Assembly: GCF_051304405.1 (NCBI RefSeq)
Contig: NZ_JBPPGG010000004.1
Location: 124,001 to 188,000, forward strand
Direction of reading: 5' to 3'
Length of the DNA stretch: 64,000 nucleotides
DNA from: Pedomonas sp051304405
GTDB lineage: Bacteria; Pseudomonadota; Alphaproteobacteria; Sphingomonadales; Sphingomonadaceae
The translations under genes and the position numbers were made by a program. The notes beneath the pieces are model-generated. The model searched no databases. It was not told where the DNA came from and saw only the letters and a program-made list of their open reading frames with translations. Of this stretch, positions 39,154-47,557 are shown one piece after another (position 1 is the first letter of the stretch; every line of letters starts with the position of its first letter).

Positions 39154-40464
39154 ATGGACCTCATGCACCTGACGCGGCGGCGGTTCCTTGCGGCGGGCCT
39201 GTGCGGCTGCGCCCTGTGCCGGGGCGTCCCGGCGCTGGCCGGGGCGGCGGCGGATGCCCTGCCGTCGCTGCCCTCGCTCCCCTCGCTGCCCTCGCTGGTG
39301 GGGCCGGGCTACCGGCCCGAGGATGCGGACGAGAAGGGCCTGTGGCGGATGTGCGCCCGGCTGGAGGAGGACATCGCCGCCTCCGGCCTCCTGATGCGGA
39401 CGCCCGACCTCCACCGCTACACGGTCGGCGTGGTGGAGCGGCTGATGGGGCCGCAGGCGCGGGACCTGCGGGTCTATCTGGTGCACGACGCCAGCTTCAA
39501 CGCCGCCATGTACCCCAACGGCATGATGCTGGTGCACAGCGGGCTGCTCGCCCGCATGCGCAACGAGGCGCAGTTCGCGGCGGTGCTCGGCCACGAAAGC
39601 GGGCATTTCGCGCGCAAGCATTCGGTTGCCGGGTGGCGCACCCTCAAGTCCAGAACCGGCGCCATGGCGTTTGTGACGGCCGGAGGGGCGGTGGCGGCGG
39701 GCGCGTCCGCCGCCCGGGGCGGGGACACCGGCAGCTGGTTCGACCTCGCCTATTCCATCAACAAGGCGCTGGTGCTTTCGGTCTATTCCTTCAGCCGCGG
39801 GCAGGAGAGCGAGGCGGACATGTATGGCCTCCACCTGCTGCACCGGGCCGGTTACACGCCGGAGGCCGCCGCGCAGGTGTGGCGGCAGCTCATCGAGGAG
39901 CGCAAGGCCTCGGCCCGGGCGCGCGACAAGCGCTACCGGGACGGCGCGGTCTCCGCCTATTCGACGCACCCGCCGAGCGACGAGCGCATGGCGGCCCTGA
40001 GCGCGGCGGCGGCGGAGATGCGCCGGGCCGGCTCAGGCGGCCCGTCCGGCGAGCACCGGTTCGACGACGGGCACCGGTTCGACGATGGGCGCGAGGCGTG
40101 GCGGCGGGCCGTCGCGCCGCACCTGTTCACGCTGCTGGCGGAGCAGGTGGGGCTGAATGATCCGGGTGCCAGCCTCTACCTGCTGAAATCGCTGGCCGAG
40201 GACGGCTGGACCGGCCTCCTGCGGTATTTCGAGGGCGAGGTCTACCGCCTGCGGGACGAAGCGGGGGATGCCGAGCGCGCCGCCAGCGCCTACGCCGCCG
40301 CTGTCGCCTGCGCGGACGCGCCCCCTGAGGCGTGGCGGGCGCACGGCTATGCCCTGCTCAAGGCCGGGCGCGGCGAGGAGGGGCGGGCGGCGCTCGCCCG
40401 CTATCTCGACAGGAAGCCGGACGCAGAGGATGTGGCCATGGTCCGCTTTTCCTTGGCGCAATGA
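39154..40464 (+). CDS. M48 family metallopeptidase, Tat/Sec exported, with TPR-like C-terminus
   Basis: 436 residues. N-terminus LTRRRFLAAGLCGCALCRGV looks like a twin-arginine signal. Zinc site LGHESGHFARKH (His147, Glu148, His151) with the third ligand Glu218 in SRGQESEADMYGLHLL fits BepA/Oma1-type M48 peptidases that act on outer-membrane proteins. The C-terminal 130 residues are helical and TPR-like (YLLKSLAEDGWTGLLRYFEG; AWRAHGYALLKAGRGEEGRA). Two in-frame tandem duplications stand out: LPS repeated four times (about residues 37-48) and HRFDDG twice (40054-40089). Cotranscribed with the flanking lipoprotein genes. Confidence 0.88.
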   Translation: MDLMHLTRRRFLAAGLCGCALCRGVPALAGAAADALPSLPSLPSLPSLVGPGYRPEDADEKGLWRMCARLEEDIAASGLLMRTPDLHRYTVGVVERLMGPQARDLRVYLVHDASFNAAMYPNGMMLVHSGLLARMRNEAQFAAVLGHESGHFARKHSVAGWRTLKSRTGAMAFVTAGGAVAAGASAARGGDTGSWFDLAYSINKALVLSVYSFSRGQESEADMYGLHLLHRAGYTPEAAAQVWRQLIEERKASARARDKRYRDGAVSAYSTHPPSDERMAALSAAAAEMRRAGSGGPSGEHRFDDGHRFDDGREAWRRAVAPHLFTLLAEQVGLNDPGASLYLLKSLAEDGWTGLLRYFEGEVYRLRDEAGDAERAASAYAAAVACADAPPEAWRAHGYALLKAGRGEEGRAALARYLDRKPDAEDVAMVRFSLAQ

Positions 40465-40520
40465 GGGGGGCGGATCTGGTGATGAGGCCCGGATCCGGGG
40501 GTGAGGAGGGAGACCATCCG

Positions 40521-41111
40521 ATGAAACCGCTTCGCTGTCTCGCGGTCGCGGCGGCGCTTGGCCTTGCCGCCTGCACCCCGGCCTACACGCTGGTGCCGCC
40601 CGCGCCCACCGTCGCGGCCCAGGGGGCGATCCGGGTGCATCCCGCCCGGGCGTGGAACCGCCTGCCCCGCGCGGAGGATCAGCTTCCCTGGGAGGAGAAC
40701 TGGACGCAGAACGGCCCGGTGCTCGACATGATTAGCTTCATCGGCGGCCTGCCCGATGGCGAGGCCCTCATCCGCCAGCGCCGGAAGGAAAACCGCAAGG
40801 TCCCGGTGTTTCGCGCGGGCATGACGCCACCGGATCTGGTCTCGATGATCGAGAGCTATTACCGGGTCAAGGCGGGGGTGACGCTCTTCAATGTCCTGAA
40901 GGTGGAGCCCGCCGCCTTTCTCGGCGTGCCCGGCTTGCAGCTCGACTATGGCTATGTGGGCGAGGACAACGTGAAGCGCCGGGGGCGCATGCGCTTCGCC
41001 GTCATCGGCCGGAAGCTCTACCTCATGGTGCTCGAAGCCTCGGCGCTGCACTACTTCGATGCCGCCCTGCCGGACTTCGAGGCCATGGCGCGCACCGCAA
41101 CCCGGGGGTAG
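40521..41111 (+). CDS. Exported lipoprotein of unknown function
   Basis: 196 residues beginning MKPLRCLAVAAALGLAAC; lipobox LAAC gives Cys18 as the lipidated residue. Mature protein has RAWNRLPRAEDQLPWEENWT, a MTPPDLVSMIESYYRVKAGV helix and a C-terminal beta region with GYVGEDNVKRRGRMRFAVIGRKLYLMVLEA. Not recognised; looks like a periplasmic or outer-membrane-attached single-domain protein. ATG at 40521 follows GGAGGGAGACCATCC; 56 bases after the M48 gene, likely same operon. Confidence 0.75.
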   Translation: MKPLRCLAVAAALGLAACTPAYTLVPPAPTVAAQGAIRVHPARAWNRLPRAEDQLPWEENWTQNGPVLDMISFIGGLPDGEALIRQRRKENRKVPVFRAGMTPPDLVSMIESYYRVKAGVTLFNVLKVEPAAFLGVPGLQLDYGYVGEDNVKRRGRMRFAVIGRKLYLMVLEASALHYFDAALPDFEAMARTATRG

Positions 41112-41263
41112 GGCGCAGGTCTTGTGCCAGCATCCGGGCCGAAGTCCGGAGTTGTGCGGTCAGATTTGTGCGCCTCTATCCTGTTTGAGGAAAGAATATT
41201 TTGCGGTATGCTCAACTCCCGATTGTAAATTTCCCCCCCTCTCTCCCGCAAAGGAACAGAACC

Positions 41264-41875
41264 ATGAGGTACGCCCCCTCTCTGATCGGGCCTGCGCTGC
41301 TGGCCGCAGGTCTTGCCGCATGCAGCCCGGGCGACGCCACGGCGGAGAACACCGAAGCCGCCGAGACCAGTGAGGCCGCCGAGGCCGACGCCGCCGAGGC
41401 CGCCGATACCGCGGATACCGCCGAGACGACCGAAACCGCCGACGCTGGCACGGCAACCGGCGCTGCCGACGCGGCCCCGGCCCCGACCCCGACTTCCGCT
41501 TCCGCCGTGCAGACCCTGGCGGCGCTGCCGCTCAAGCGCGGCTACTATGTGTCGAGCGACACGCCGTGCGGCGAGGCCTCCAACGCGACGGTGGTGCTGG
41601 TGCACCGCAAGGGCATCAACAGCGCCCATGCCCAGTGCGCGTACAAGGCAATCGAGCCGACCGGGCCGAACGTCTACCGCGTGCGGGAATCCTGCACCGA
41701 ACTGTGGGGCAATGCGCCGCCGGAGGAGCATGAGCGCACCTTCACGCTCACGGGGGATACGGCCTTCACCGCCGTCAGCCAGAGCGACGGCTGGGTGCAG
41801 AGCGCCCGCTATTGCGCGCAGTCGGCCATGCCGCCCCTGTGGCAGGAGAACGACATCAGCGCGGAGACGGACTGA
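41264..41875 (+). CDS. Lipoprotein with Ala/Thr/Glu-rich linker
   Basis: 203 residues beginning MRYAPSLIGPALLAAGLAAC, Cys20 lipidated. Residues 21-85 form a low-complexity spacer (TEAAETSEAAEADAAEAADT and similar), presumably disordered, then a compact domain with four cysteines (TPCGEAS, AQCAYKA, ESCTELW, ARYCAQS) likely held by two disulphides. Function unknown. AAGGA at 41251 is a good ribosome-binding site. The 152-base gap from the previous gene suggests its own promoter. Convergent with pgeF. Confidence 0.7.
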   Translation: MRYAPSLIGPALLAAGLAACSPGDATAENTEAAETSEAAEADAAEAADTADTAETTETADAGTATGAADAAPAPTPTSASAVQTLAALPLKRGYYVSSDTPCGEASNATVVLVHRKGINSAHAQCAYKAIEPTGPNVYRVRESCTELWGNAPPEEHERTFTLTGDTAFTAVSQSDGWVQSARYCAQSAMPPLWQENDISAETD

Positions 41876-41916
41876 CCCCTGACGTCACATCCCCCGGGAG
41901 TGCTGGATCGTCCGCC

Positions 41917-42696
41917 TCAGCCCGGCAGGGCGATGAGGGAGATCTGGCGGCCGTAATCCGGCTCGCCCGCGTGGGTGGTGCGGCGATAGCTGAAGAAGCG
42001 GTCCGGCTGGCTGTAGGTGTCGATGCCCAGCGCCTCGATGGCGCGCACGCCCGCCTGGGCGAGGCGCAGGGCGACGAAGCCTTCCAGATCGAACTGGTAA
42101 TGGCCCTCGCGGGTGCCGCTGGAGAAGAAGTGTTCGGCCTCCTCGCAGCTTTCGGCGAAACGGCGCAGGAAGCCTTCGTCCACCTCGTAGGAGCGGCGGC
42201 TGATGCAGGGGCCGATGGCGGCGCTGATGCGCTCCCGCTGCGCGCCGAGGGACTCCATGAGCGCCACGGTTGACTCCAGCACGCCGGTCAGCGCGCCCTT
42301 CCACCCGGCATGGGCCGCGCCGATGACGCCCGCCTCCCGGTCCGCCAGCAGCACGGGCCCGCAGTCGGCGGTGAGAATGCCGAGCACGAGGCCGGGCCGG
42401 TTGGTGACGAGGCCATCCGCCTCCGGGCGGGCATCGTCGGCCCAGGCGTCGGCGAGGACGGCGCGGTTGCTGTGCACCTGATGCAGGGTGACGAGGTGCG
42501 CGCCCGGCATCACCGCCTCCGCCGCGCGGCGGCGGTTCTCGCGCACCCGCGCCGGATCGTCCGACGAGCCCAGCCCCACGTTGAGGCTGGCGAAAATGCC
42601 CTCCGAGACGCCGCCGGTGCGGCCGAGGAAGCCGTGGGGCAGGTCGCCCAGCGCGCGGGCGGTGAGGCGGTGGATCGGGGTGCGGGTGTCGGTCAT
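41917..42696 (-). CDS. pgeF: Peptidoglycan editing factor PgeF (laccase-domain family)
   Basis: Multicopper-oxidase-like fold family; the E. coli protein YfiH/PgeF removes wrongly incorporated residues from peptidoglycan precursors. 259 residues with HGFLGRTGGVSEGIFASLNV, VTLHQVHSN, LTADCGPVLLADREAGVIG and the metal site AHAGWKGALTGVLE, all typical. Its start overlaps the preceding gene by 4 bases. End of the lgt-midA-GNAT-pgeF run. Confidence 0.93.
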   Translation of the reverse strand: MTDTRTPIHRLTARALGDLPHGFLGRTGGVSEGIFASLNVGLGSSDDPARVRENRRRAAEAVMPGAHLVTLHQVHSNRAVLADAWADDARPEADGLVTNRPGLVLGILTADCGPVLLADREAGVIGAAHAGWKGALTGVLESTVALMESLGAQRERISAAIGPCISRRSYEVDEGFLRRFAESCEEAEHFFSSGTREGHYQFDLEGFVALRLAQAGVRAIEALGIDTYSQPDRFFSYRRTTHAGEPDYGRQISLIALPG

Positions 42697-43259
42697 GCCG
42701 GGTCCTTGCGGGGGGTATCGAGGGTGTGGCGGATCATCAGGTGCATGATGAGTTCATCATCCGCCTGCTTGCCCACCATGAACTTGTAGTCGCCGATCAC
42801 CACGAAGCCATGGCGATGGTAGAAGCGCTGGGCCCGGTAGTTCTCGGAATAGACGCTGAGGAAGACATGCTCGCAGCCGCGGGCGTGGGCGCGGTCCAGC
42901 GCCCAGGCCATCAGCGTGGCGGCGACGCCGGTGCCGTGGAAGGCGTGGTCCACGTAGAGCTGGCGCAGCTCGATGGAGCGGGGCGGAATGGTGCGCAGCG
43001 GCACCGTCACCGCGCCGATCTTGCAGAAGCCGATGATCTGCCGCCCGCGCTCGGCGAGGCGGAATTCGGTGCCGGGGATCGCCATGTCCGCCAGCATGGC
43101 GGCGGGGGTGTAGACCCGGTTGAGGTAGGTGTTCAGGTCTTCCGGCTTGTAGAGGTGGGCAAAGGTGGCGGTGAAGGTGCGCCGGCCGAAGGCGGCCAGC
43201 GCCTCCGAGTCGCTGCGGTCGGCGGTGCGGTAGGTGATCTCGGGTGCGGGCAAGCTCAT
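42693..43259 (-). CDS. GNAT family N-acetyltransferase
   Basis: 188 residues with the GNAT core: ELRQLYVDHAFHGTGVAATL (acetyl-CoA pyrophosphate loop) and VFLSVYSENYRAQRFYHRHGF. Substrate unknown: could be a protein N-terminus, amine or antibiotic-like acceptor. Overlaps both neighbours by 4 bases, so its product is made together with the methyltransferase and pgeF. Confidence 0.87.
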   Translation of the reverse strand: MSLPAPEITYRTADRSDSEALAAFGRRTFTATFAHLYKPEDLNTYLNRVYTPAAMLADMAIPGTEFRLAERGRQIIGFCKIGAVTVPLRTIPPRSIELRQLYVDHAFHGTGVAATLMAWALDRAHARGCEHVFLSVYSENYRAQRFYHRHGFVVIGDYKFMVGKQADDELIMHLMIRHTLDTPRKDPA

Positions 43260-44341
43260 GCGTCAAATCCTGCGGGGGCGGGCCATTCCGGGTGGCTGAG
43301 CGACAGCACCTTGAACAACGCGCCCATCTGGTCGGAGTCGGCGAGGCGGCGGGAGGCGGACACCAGCGCCTCGGCCTTCGGCGGGTTGGCCTTGGCCAGC
43401 ACGGCGGTGCGGATGTCGAGTCCCAGCGCGCGCAGGAAGCGCCCCTGGCCGGCGGGCCCCAGCACGCGCAGCCCCGCGCCCGCCCGGGCCGCCACCTGCG
43501 CGAAGTCCACATGCACGGTGAGGTCCGCGTCGCCCGGTGCCGCGAACGGGTCGGCGTAGGCGTGGGCGCGCATGGCCTGGAGCGTGTCGCCCAGGCTGTG
43601 CCGGTCGTGGCCGTAGTCGATGATGAGCGCCGCGCCGCCGTCCTGCGTCAGGCGGCGGTTGAGCAGCGCCAGCTCCTCCGCCCCGCCCAGAACCTCGAAG
43701 ACGCTGCCCTCGGGCGCGGCGCGCAGCGCGGGCGGCACCAGACTGTCGAGGCGCGGCGCATCCGCCGGCACCACCGGCACGAAGCGCCCGCCCTGCCAGT
43801 CCACATGACGCTCCTGCCAGCCGAGGGTGGTTTTCACCAGCTGGCGGGCGGGCAGGGCGTCGAAGAACTCGTTGGCGACCAGCAGCAGCGGCCGGCCCTC
43901 GGGCACGTCCGCCAGCCGGTCCGCCCAGCGGGCGTGCGGCACGCGGGATTTCTGCTCGGCCCGCAGCACCGGGCTCATCTCGACAAAGGTGATGTCGAGC
44001 GCGGCGTGGAAGCCGGGCACGCGGGCGGTGGCGCGCAGCAGATCCGCCATCAGCGTGCCGCGCCCCGGGCCCAGCTCCACCAGCTGCACCGGGGCCGGGC
44101 TGCCCGCGCGCAGCCACAGGTCGGCCAGGTGAAGGCCGATCAGCTCGCCGAACACCTGGGAGATTTCGGGCGCGGTGGTGAAGTCGCCCTCCCGCCCGAA
44201 CGGCACCTGCTTCATGTAGTAGCCGTGGGTCTCGTGGCCGAGGCACAGGCCCATGAAGTCGGCAACCGGCAGGGGGCCGCTTGCCCGGATCCGCGCCGCC
44301 AGAATGTCCGCGAGGCTGCCCATGCTGTCCTGCCCGCTCAT
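43256..44341 (-). CDS. Class I SAM-dependent methyltransferase, MidA/NDUFAF7 family
   Basis: 361-residue member of the MidA/NDUFAF7 family, whose eukaryotic members methylate an arginine of the complex I subunit NDUFS2. Motif I LVELGPGRGTLMADLL binds SAM; FFDALPARQLVKT and LIIDYGHDRHSLGDTLQAMR are family marks. ATG at 44341 overlaps the lgt stop (ATGA), which decides the start; MGSLAD at 44323 is a second choice. In bacteria the partner is assumed to be complex I, here not in the window. Confidence 0.87.
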   Translation of the reverse strand: MSGQDSMGSLADILAARIRASGPLPVADFMGLCLGHETHGYYMKQVPFGREGDFTTAPEISQVFGELIGLHLADLWLRAGSPAPVQLVELGPGRGTLMADLLRATARVPGFHAALDITFVEMSPVLRAEQKSRVPHARWADRLADVPEGRPLLLVANEFFDALPARQLVKTTLGWQERHVDWQGGRFVPVVPADAPRLDSLVPPALRAAPEGSVFEVLGGAEELALLNRRLTQDGGAALIIDYGHDRHSLGDTLQAMRAHAYADPFAAPGDADLTVHVDFAQVAARAGAGLRVLGPAGQGRFLRALGLDIRTAVLAKANPPKAEALVSASRRLADSDQMGALFKVLSLSHPEWPAPAGFDA

Positions 44342-45132
44342 GCTGCCTGGCGCTTCGGCGCGGTGACGAACAGGTACAGCCCGCCGAGGATCATGGGCAC
44401 GCACAGCCACTGGCCCATGTGCAGGCCGGTCGCCTGTGCGAATTCCACCAGCTGGCTGTCCGGCTCGCGCACGAATTCCACCGCGAAGCGGAACAGGCCG
44501 TAGAACAGCAGGAACGCGCCGGTCAGGCGGCCGGGCATGCGCCGGGCCTCGGTGCGGTAGAACAGCACCAGCAGGATCACCAGCAGCACCAGCCCTTCGA
44601 GGAAGGCTTCGTAAAGCTGGCTCGGGTGGCGCGGCAGCGGGCCGCCGGTGCGGAAGATCACGCCGACGGGCGAGGTGGTCACCCGGCCCCACAGTTCGCC
44701 GTTGATGAAGTTGGCGATGCGCCCGAGCCCCAGCCCGATGGGCACGACGCAGGCGACGTAATCCGCCACGCGCAGCCAGTCGAGCCGGTGTTTCCGGCAG
44801 AACCACAGGATGGCGACGCCCACGCCGATGACGCCGCCGTGGAAGGACATGCCGCCGTCCCACAGGCGGATGATGGCGAGCGGGTCCTCGATGTAATAGG
44901 GCAGGTTGTAGAACAGCACGTAGGCCAGCCGCCCACCCGCGATGATGCCGATCGTCACCCAGGTGATGAAATCGTCGATGTGGCGGCGGGTCCAGGGGGC
45001 GCCGGGCCGGTCCGCCATGCGGGTGGCGAGCCACCAGCCGCCGAGGATTCCGGCGATGTAGGCCAGCGCGTACCAGCGCACCACCAGGGGCCCGATCTCA
45101 AACGCAACAGGGTCGATGTTGCCCAGTTCCAT
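44338..45132 (-). CDS. lgt: Prolipoprotein diacylglyceryl transferase
   Basis: Inner-membrane enzyme that puts a diacylglyceryl group on the lipobox cysteine of lipoprotein precursors. 264 residues with seven hydrophobic segments and the signature GLGRIANFINGELWGR containing the conserved Arg and Asn; the essential His is in the early HIDDFITW-like helix. ATG follows GGTGGAAATTCC. Heads an operon of four overlapping genes; its substrates would include the three lipoproteins encoded 4-7 kb away, though that is not a special link. Confidence 0.96.
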   Translation of the reverse strand: MELGNIDPVAFEIGPLVVRWYALAYIAGILGGWWLATRMADRPGAPWTRRHIDDFITWVTIGIIAGGRLAYVLFYNLPYYIEDPLAIIRLWDGGMSFHGGVIGVGVAILWFCRKHRLDWLRVADYVACVVPIGLGLGRIANFINGELWGRVTTSPVGVIFRTGGPLPRHPSQLYEAFLEGLVLLVILLVLFYRTEARRMPGRLTGAFLLFYGLFRFAVEFVREPDSQLVEFAQATGLHMGQWLCVPMILGGLYLFVTAPKRQAA

Positions 45133-45263
45133 GGAATTTCCACCCCCCGAAATAGGTTGTCCGTGCTCCGGCCCCGCCGTTGCCGGGCCCTCCCCCTTGC
45201 CGCATATTATTTCTCAAAACAACGCATAATGAGCCGGACCAGGCGCGGGGGGAGGACGGCCCG

Positions 45264-47033
45264 ATGCTGACGGAAGCGGACACGCTCTACGACCGGATTT
45301 GCGCGAGTCTCGCCGGGCCGGGCGGCAGGCTGGAGGTGACGGAGGTCCCCGTTCGCGGCCAGTCGCTGCCGGTTTTCAAGGCCGCGCCGCCGAACCTGCG
45401 GGATTATTTTTTCGGGCTGGGCGCGGGCCATGGCGACCTGCCGTTCATCGTCTATGGCGACGAGCGGCTGAGCTTCACCGAGACACTGGCGCTTGCCCGC
45501 CGCTACGGCGCGGCGTTCCAGTCCCGCTACCATATCGCCAAGGGCGACCGGGTGGCGCTGGCGATGCGGAACTATCCCGAATGGTGCCTCGCCTTCATGG
45601 GGCTTGTGACCATCGGCGCGATCGTGGTGCCGCTGAATGCCTGGTGGACCGGGGAGGAGCTGGCGTTCGCCCTGCGTGACAGCGGCGCGCGGCTGGTGGT
45701 GGCCGATCCCCCGCGCGCCGAGCGGGTGGCGGAGGGGCTGGCGGAGGGGCTGGCCGGAGAGCAGACTCTCTCCCGCCTGCCGGTGGCCGTCGCCCGCAGC
45801 CGGGACGCGCTGACCGACGAGCAGATGGCCGCCTGCGGCTGGGACCGGCTGGAGGATGTGCTCGCCGCCGCCCCGGACGAGCCGTTCTATCTGCCGCCGC
45901 TCGACCCGGAGGATGACGCCACCATCCTCTACACCTCCGGCTCCACCGGCACGCCCAAGGGGGCGGTCTCCACCCACCGGGCGATCCTCACGGCGCTGTT
46001 CGGGCTGGCGCTCTATGGCCTTGCCATGAACGCGATGGACGAGGGCGAGGGCATCGCCTTCCAGCGCCAGACCGCGACCCTGCTGGCGGTGCCGCTGTTC
46101 CATGCCACCGGCTGCTTTGCGGTGTGGATGACCTGCTTCATCGTCGGCCGCAAGCTGGTGATGATGCACCGCTGGGACGCGGGCGAGGCGCTGCGGGTGA
46201 TCGAGGCGGAGCAGGTGACGCACCTTGTGGGCGTGCCCACCATGACGCTGGAGCTGATGGAGCACCCGGACCGGGACAAATACGATCTCAGCAGCCTGCG
46301 CGACATGGGCGCGGGCGGCGCGGCCCGCCCGGCCGAGCATGTGCGGCGGCTGAAGGAGACCTTCCCGGACAAGCGGCCCACCATCGGCTACGGCCTCACC
46401 GAGACCAACGCGCTCAGCACCGTCGGCTACCGGGAGGGATATCTGGCCAAGCCGGGCTCGGCGGGCCGGCCCATTCCCTACATCATGGAGATCCGGATCG
46501 CGGCCGACGACAGCGGCACGCCCGCCGCCCCCGGCGAGGCGGGGGAGATCTGGTGGCGCACGGCGGCGCTGGCGCGGGGCTACTGGATGAACCCGGAGGC
46601 GACGCGGGAGGCCTTCACGGCGGACGGCTGGTTCCGCTCCGGCGACATCGGCCGGTTCGACGAGGACGGCTACCTGTTCATCGTCGATCGCAAGAAGGAC
46701 ATCATCATCCGGGGCGGGGAGAACGTCTCCTGCCTGGAGGTGGAGGCGGTGCTGCACGGCTTCCCGGGCGTTGCGGAGGTGAGCGTGTTCGGCCTGCCCG
46801 ACGCGCGCCTGGGCGAGACCGTGGGCGCGGCGGTTTACGTGCGCCCCGGCGCGGCGGTGGACGAGGCGGCGCTGCTGGCCCACGCCGCCCGGCACCTGGC
46901 GCCCTACAAGGTGCCCGCCCGGCTGTGGCTTCTTGGCAACCCTCTGCCAAGATTGGGTTCGGGCAAGATCGACAAGCCGAAACTGCGGCGCTACTATAGT
47001 GCAATCGTCAAGGCGGAAAACGCAGCGGCGTAA
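45264..47033 (+). CDS. Class I adenylate-forming acyl-CoA ligase
   Basis: 589 residues, AMP-binding family: adenylates a carboxylate with ATP and transfers it to CoA. Motif A3 ILYTSGSTGTPKGAVSTHR, A5 GYGLTETNALSTVGYREG, A7 GWFRSGDIGRFDEDGYLFIV, A8 RKKDIIIRGGENVSCLEVEA with the catalytic Lys near the end (GSGKIDKPKLRRY). Substrate uncertain: fatty, aromatic or branched-chain acids are all possible. ATG at 45264 follows GGGGGGAGGACGGCC. No partner genes adjacent; a CGGGTAAATACCCG palindrome lies 29 bases downstream. An in-frame EGLAEGLAG duplication sits near residue 155. Confidence 0.9.
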   Translation: MLTEADTLYDRICASLAGPGGRLEVTEVPVRGQSLPVFKAAPPNLRDYFFGLGAGHGDLPFIVYGDERLSFTETLALARRYGAAFQSRYHIAKGDRVALAMRNYPEWCLAFMGLVTIGAIVVPLNAWWTGEELAFALRDSGARLVVADPPRAERVAEGLAEGLAGEQTLSRLPVAVARSRDALTDEQMAACGWDRLEDVLAAAPDEPFYLPPLDPEDDATILYTSGSTGTPKGAVSTHRAILTALFGLALYGLAMNAMDEGEGIAFQRQTATLLAVPLFHATGCFAVWMTCFIVGRKLVMMHRWDAGEALRVIEAEQVTHLVGVPTMTLELMEHPDRDKYDLSSLRDMGAGGAARPAEHVRRLKETFPDKRPTIGYGLTETNALSTVGYREGYLAKPGSAGRPIPYIMEIRIAADDSGTPAAPGEAGEIWWRTAALARGYWMNPEATREAFTADGWFRSGDIGRFDEDGYLFIVDRKKDIIIRGGENVSCLEVEAVLHGFPGVAEVSVFGLPDARLGETVGAAVYVRPGAAVDEAALLAHAARHLAPYKVPARLWLLGNPLPRLGSGKIDKPKLRRYYSAIVKAENAAA

Positions 47034-47557
47034 GACCGCGCCCGCCTTGAAATGCCTGCACCGGGTAAATACCCGCACCGGGTAATGGGGAGAATCGCCG
47101 GTCGATTTTGCAGGGGCGCCAGGCCCCTCGGAACGCTGGCGCTGTGGCCGGGGGGATCGCGCAGATGCGGACCACCCGGCCGCTGCGGCGCAAGGCCGGA
47201 CAACAAGCCCCGGATCTCCGATTTCCGATTTCTGCTTTCCAATCTCCGATTCATCCGGTCGCGCATTTCAGCGCCTGTCCGTTTGCGGCCGAGTCGCGGC
47301 TGGCGGGTGCGGCGGCGGGCGGCGGGTGCGCATTTGTCCGTACACTTTGGCTGAAATCCCGCTCGACCCGTGGGGCGCGGAGGCTGCGGCCCGGAAAAAG
47401 TCTTTCCCTCCATCGGCGGCTTGACTAACGTCCGCCAGCAACCAGGCGGCGGGGCGATTCCGGGCGGCAGGGCGCGATGCCGTCAGGGGTGCCCATGCGT
47501 CATGGCTCCGCAACGGTTTGATCCAACAGGCGGGCTGATCCAACAGGTAAGTTCTCG
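47034..47557. other. Long intergenic region with a 14-bp palindrome and repeats
   Basis: 524 bases between two same-strand genes. GCACCGGGTAA occurs twice (47058 and 47075), and the first copy makes the perfect dyad CGGGTAAATACCCG (47062-47075), a possible operator or attachment-like site. A weak hairpin GCAGGGGC-GCCA-GGCCCCTC (around 47110) resembles hairpin 1 of the composite repeat family. Around 47215-47255 TCTCCGATTTC-type pentads repeat. No ORF with coding character. A promoter for the next gene presumably lies near 47480-47550. Confidence 0.4.

Noticed and set aside
45720..45770. In-frame GLAEGLAG-type tandem in the acyl-CoA ligase
   Set aside because: Minor duplication in a surface loop region, no sign of wider significance.
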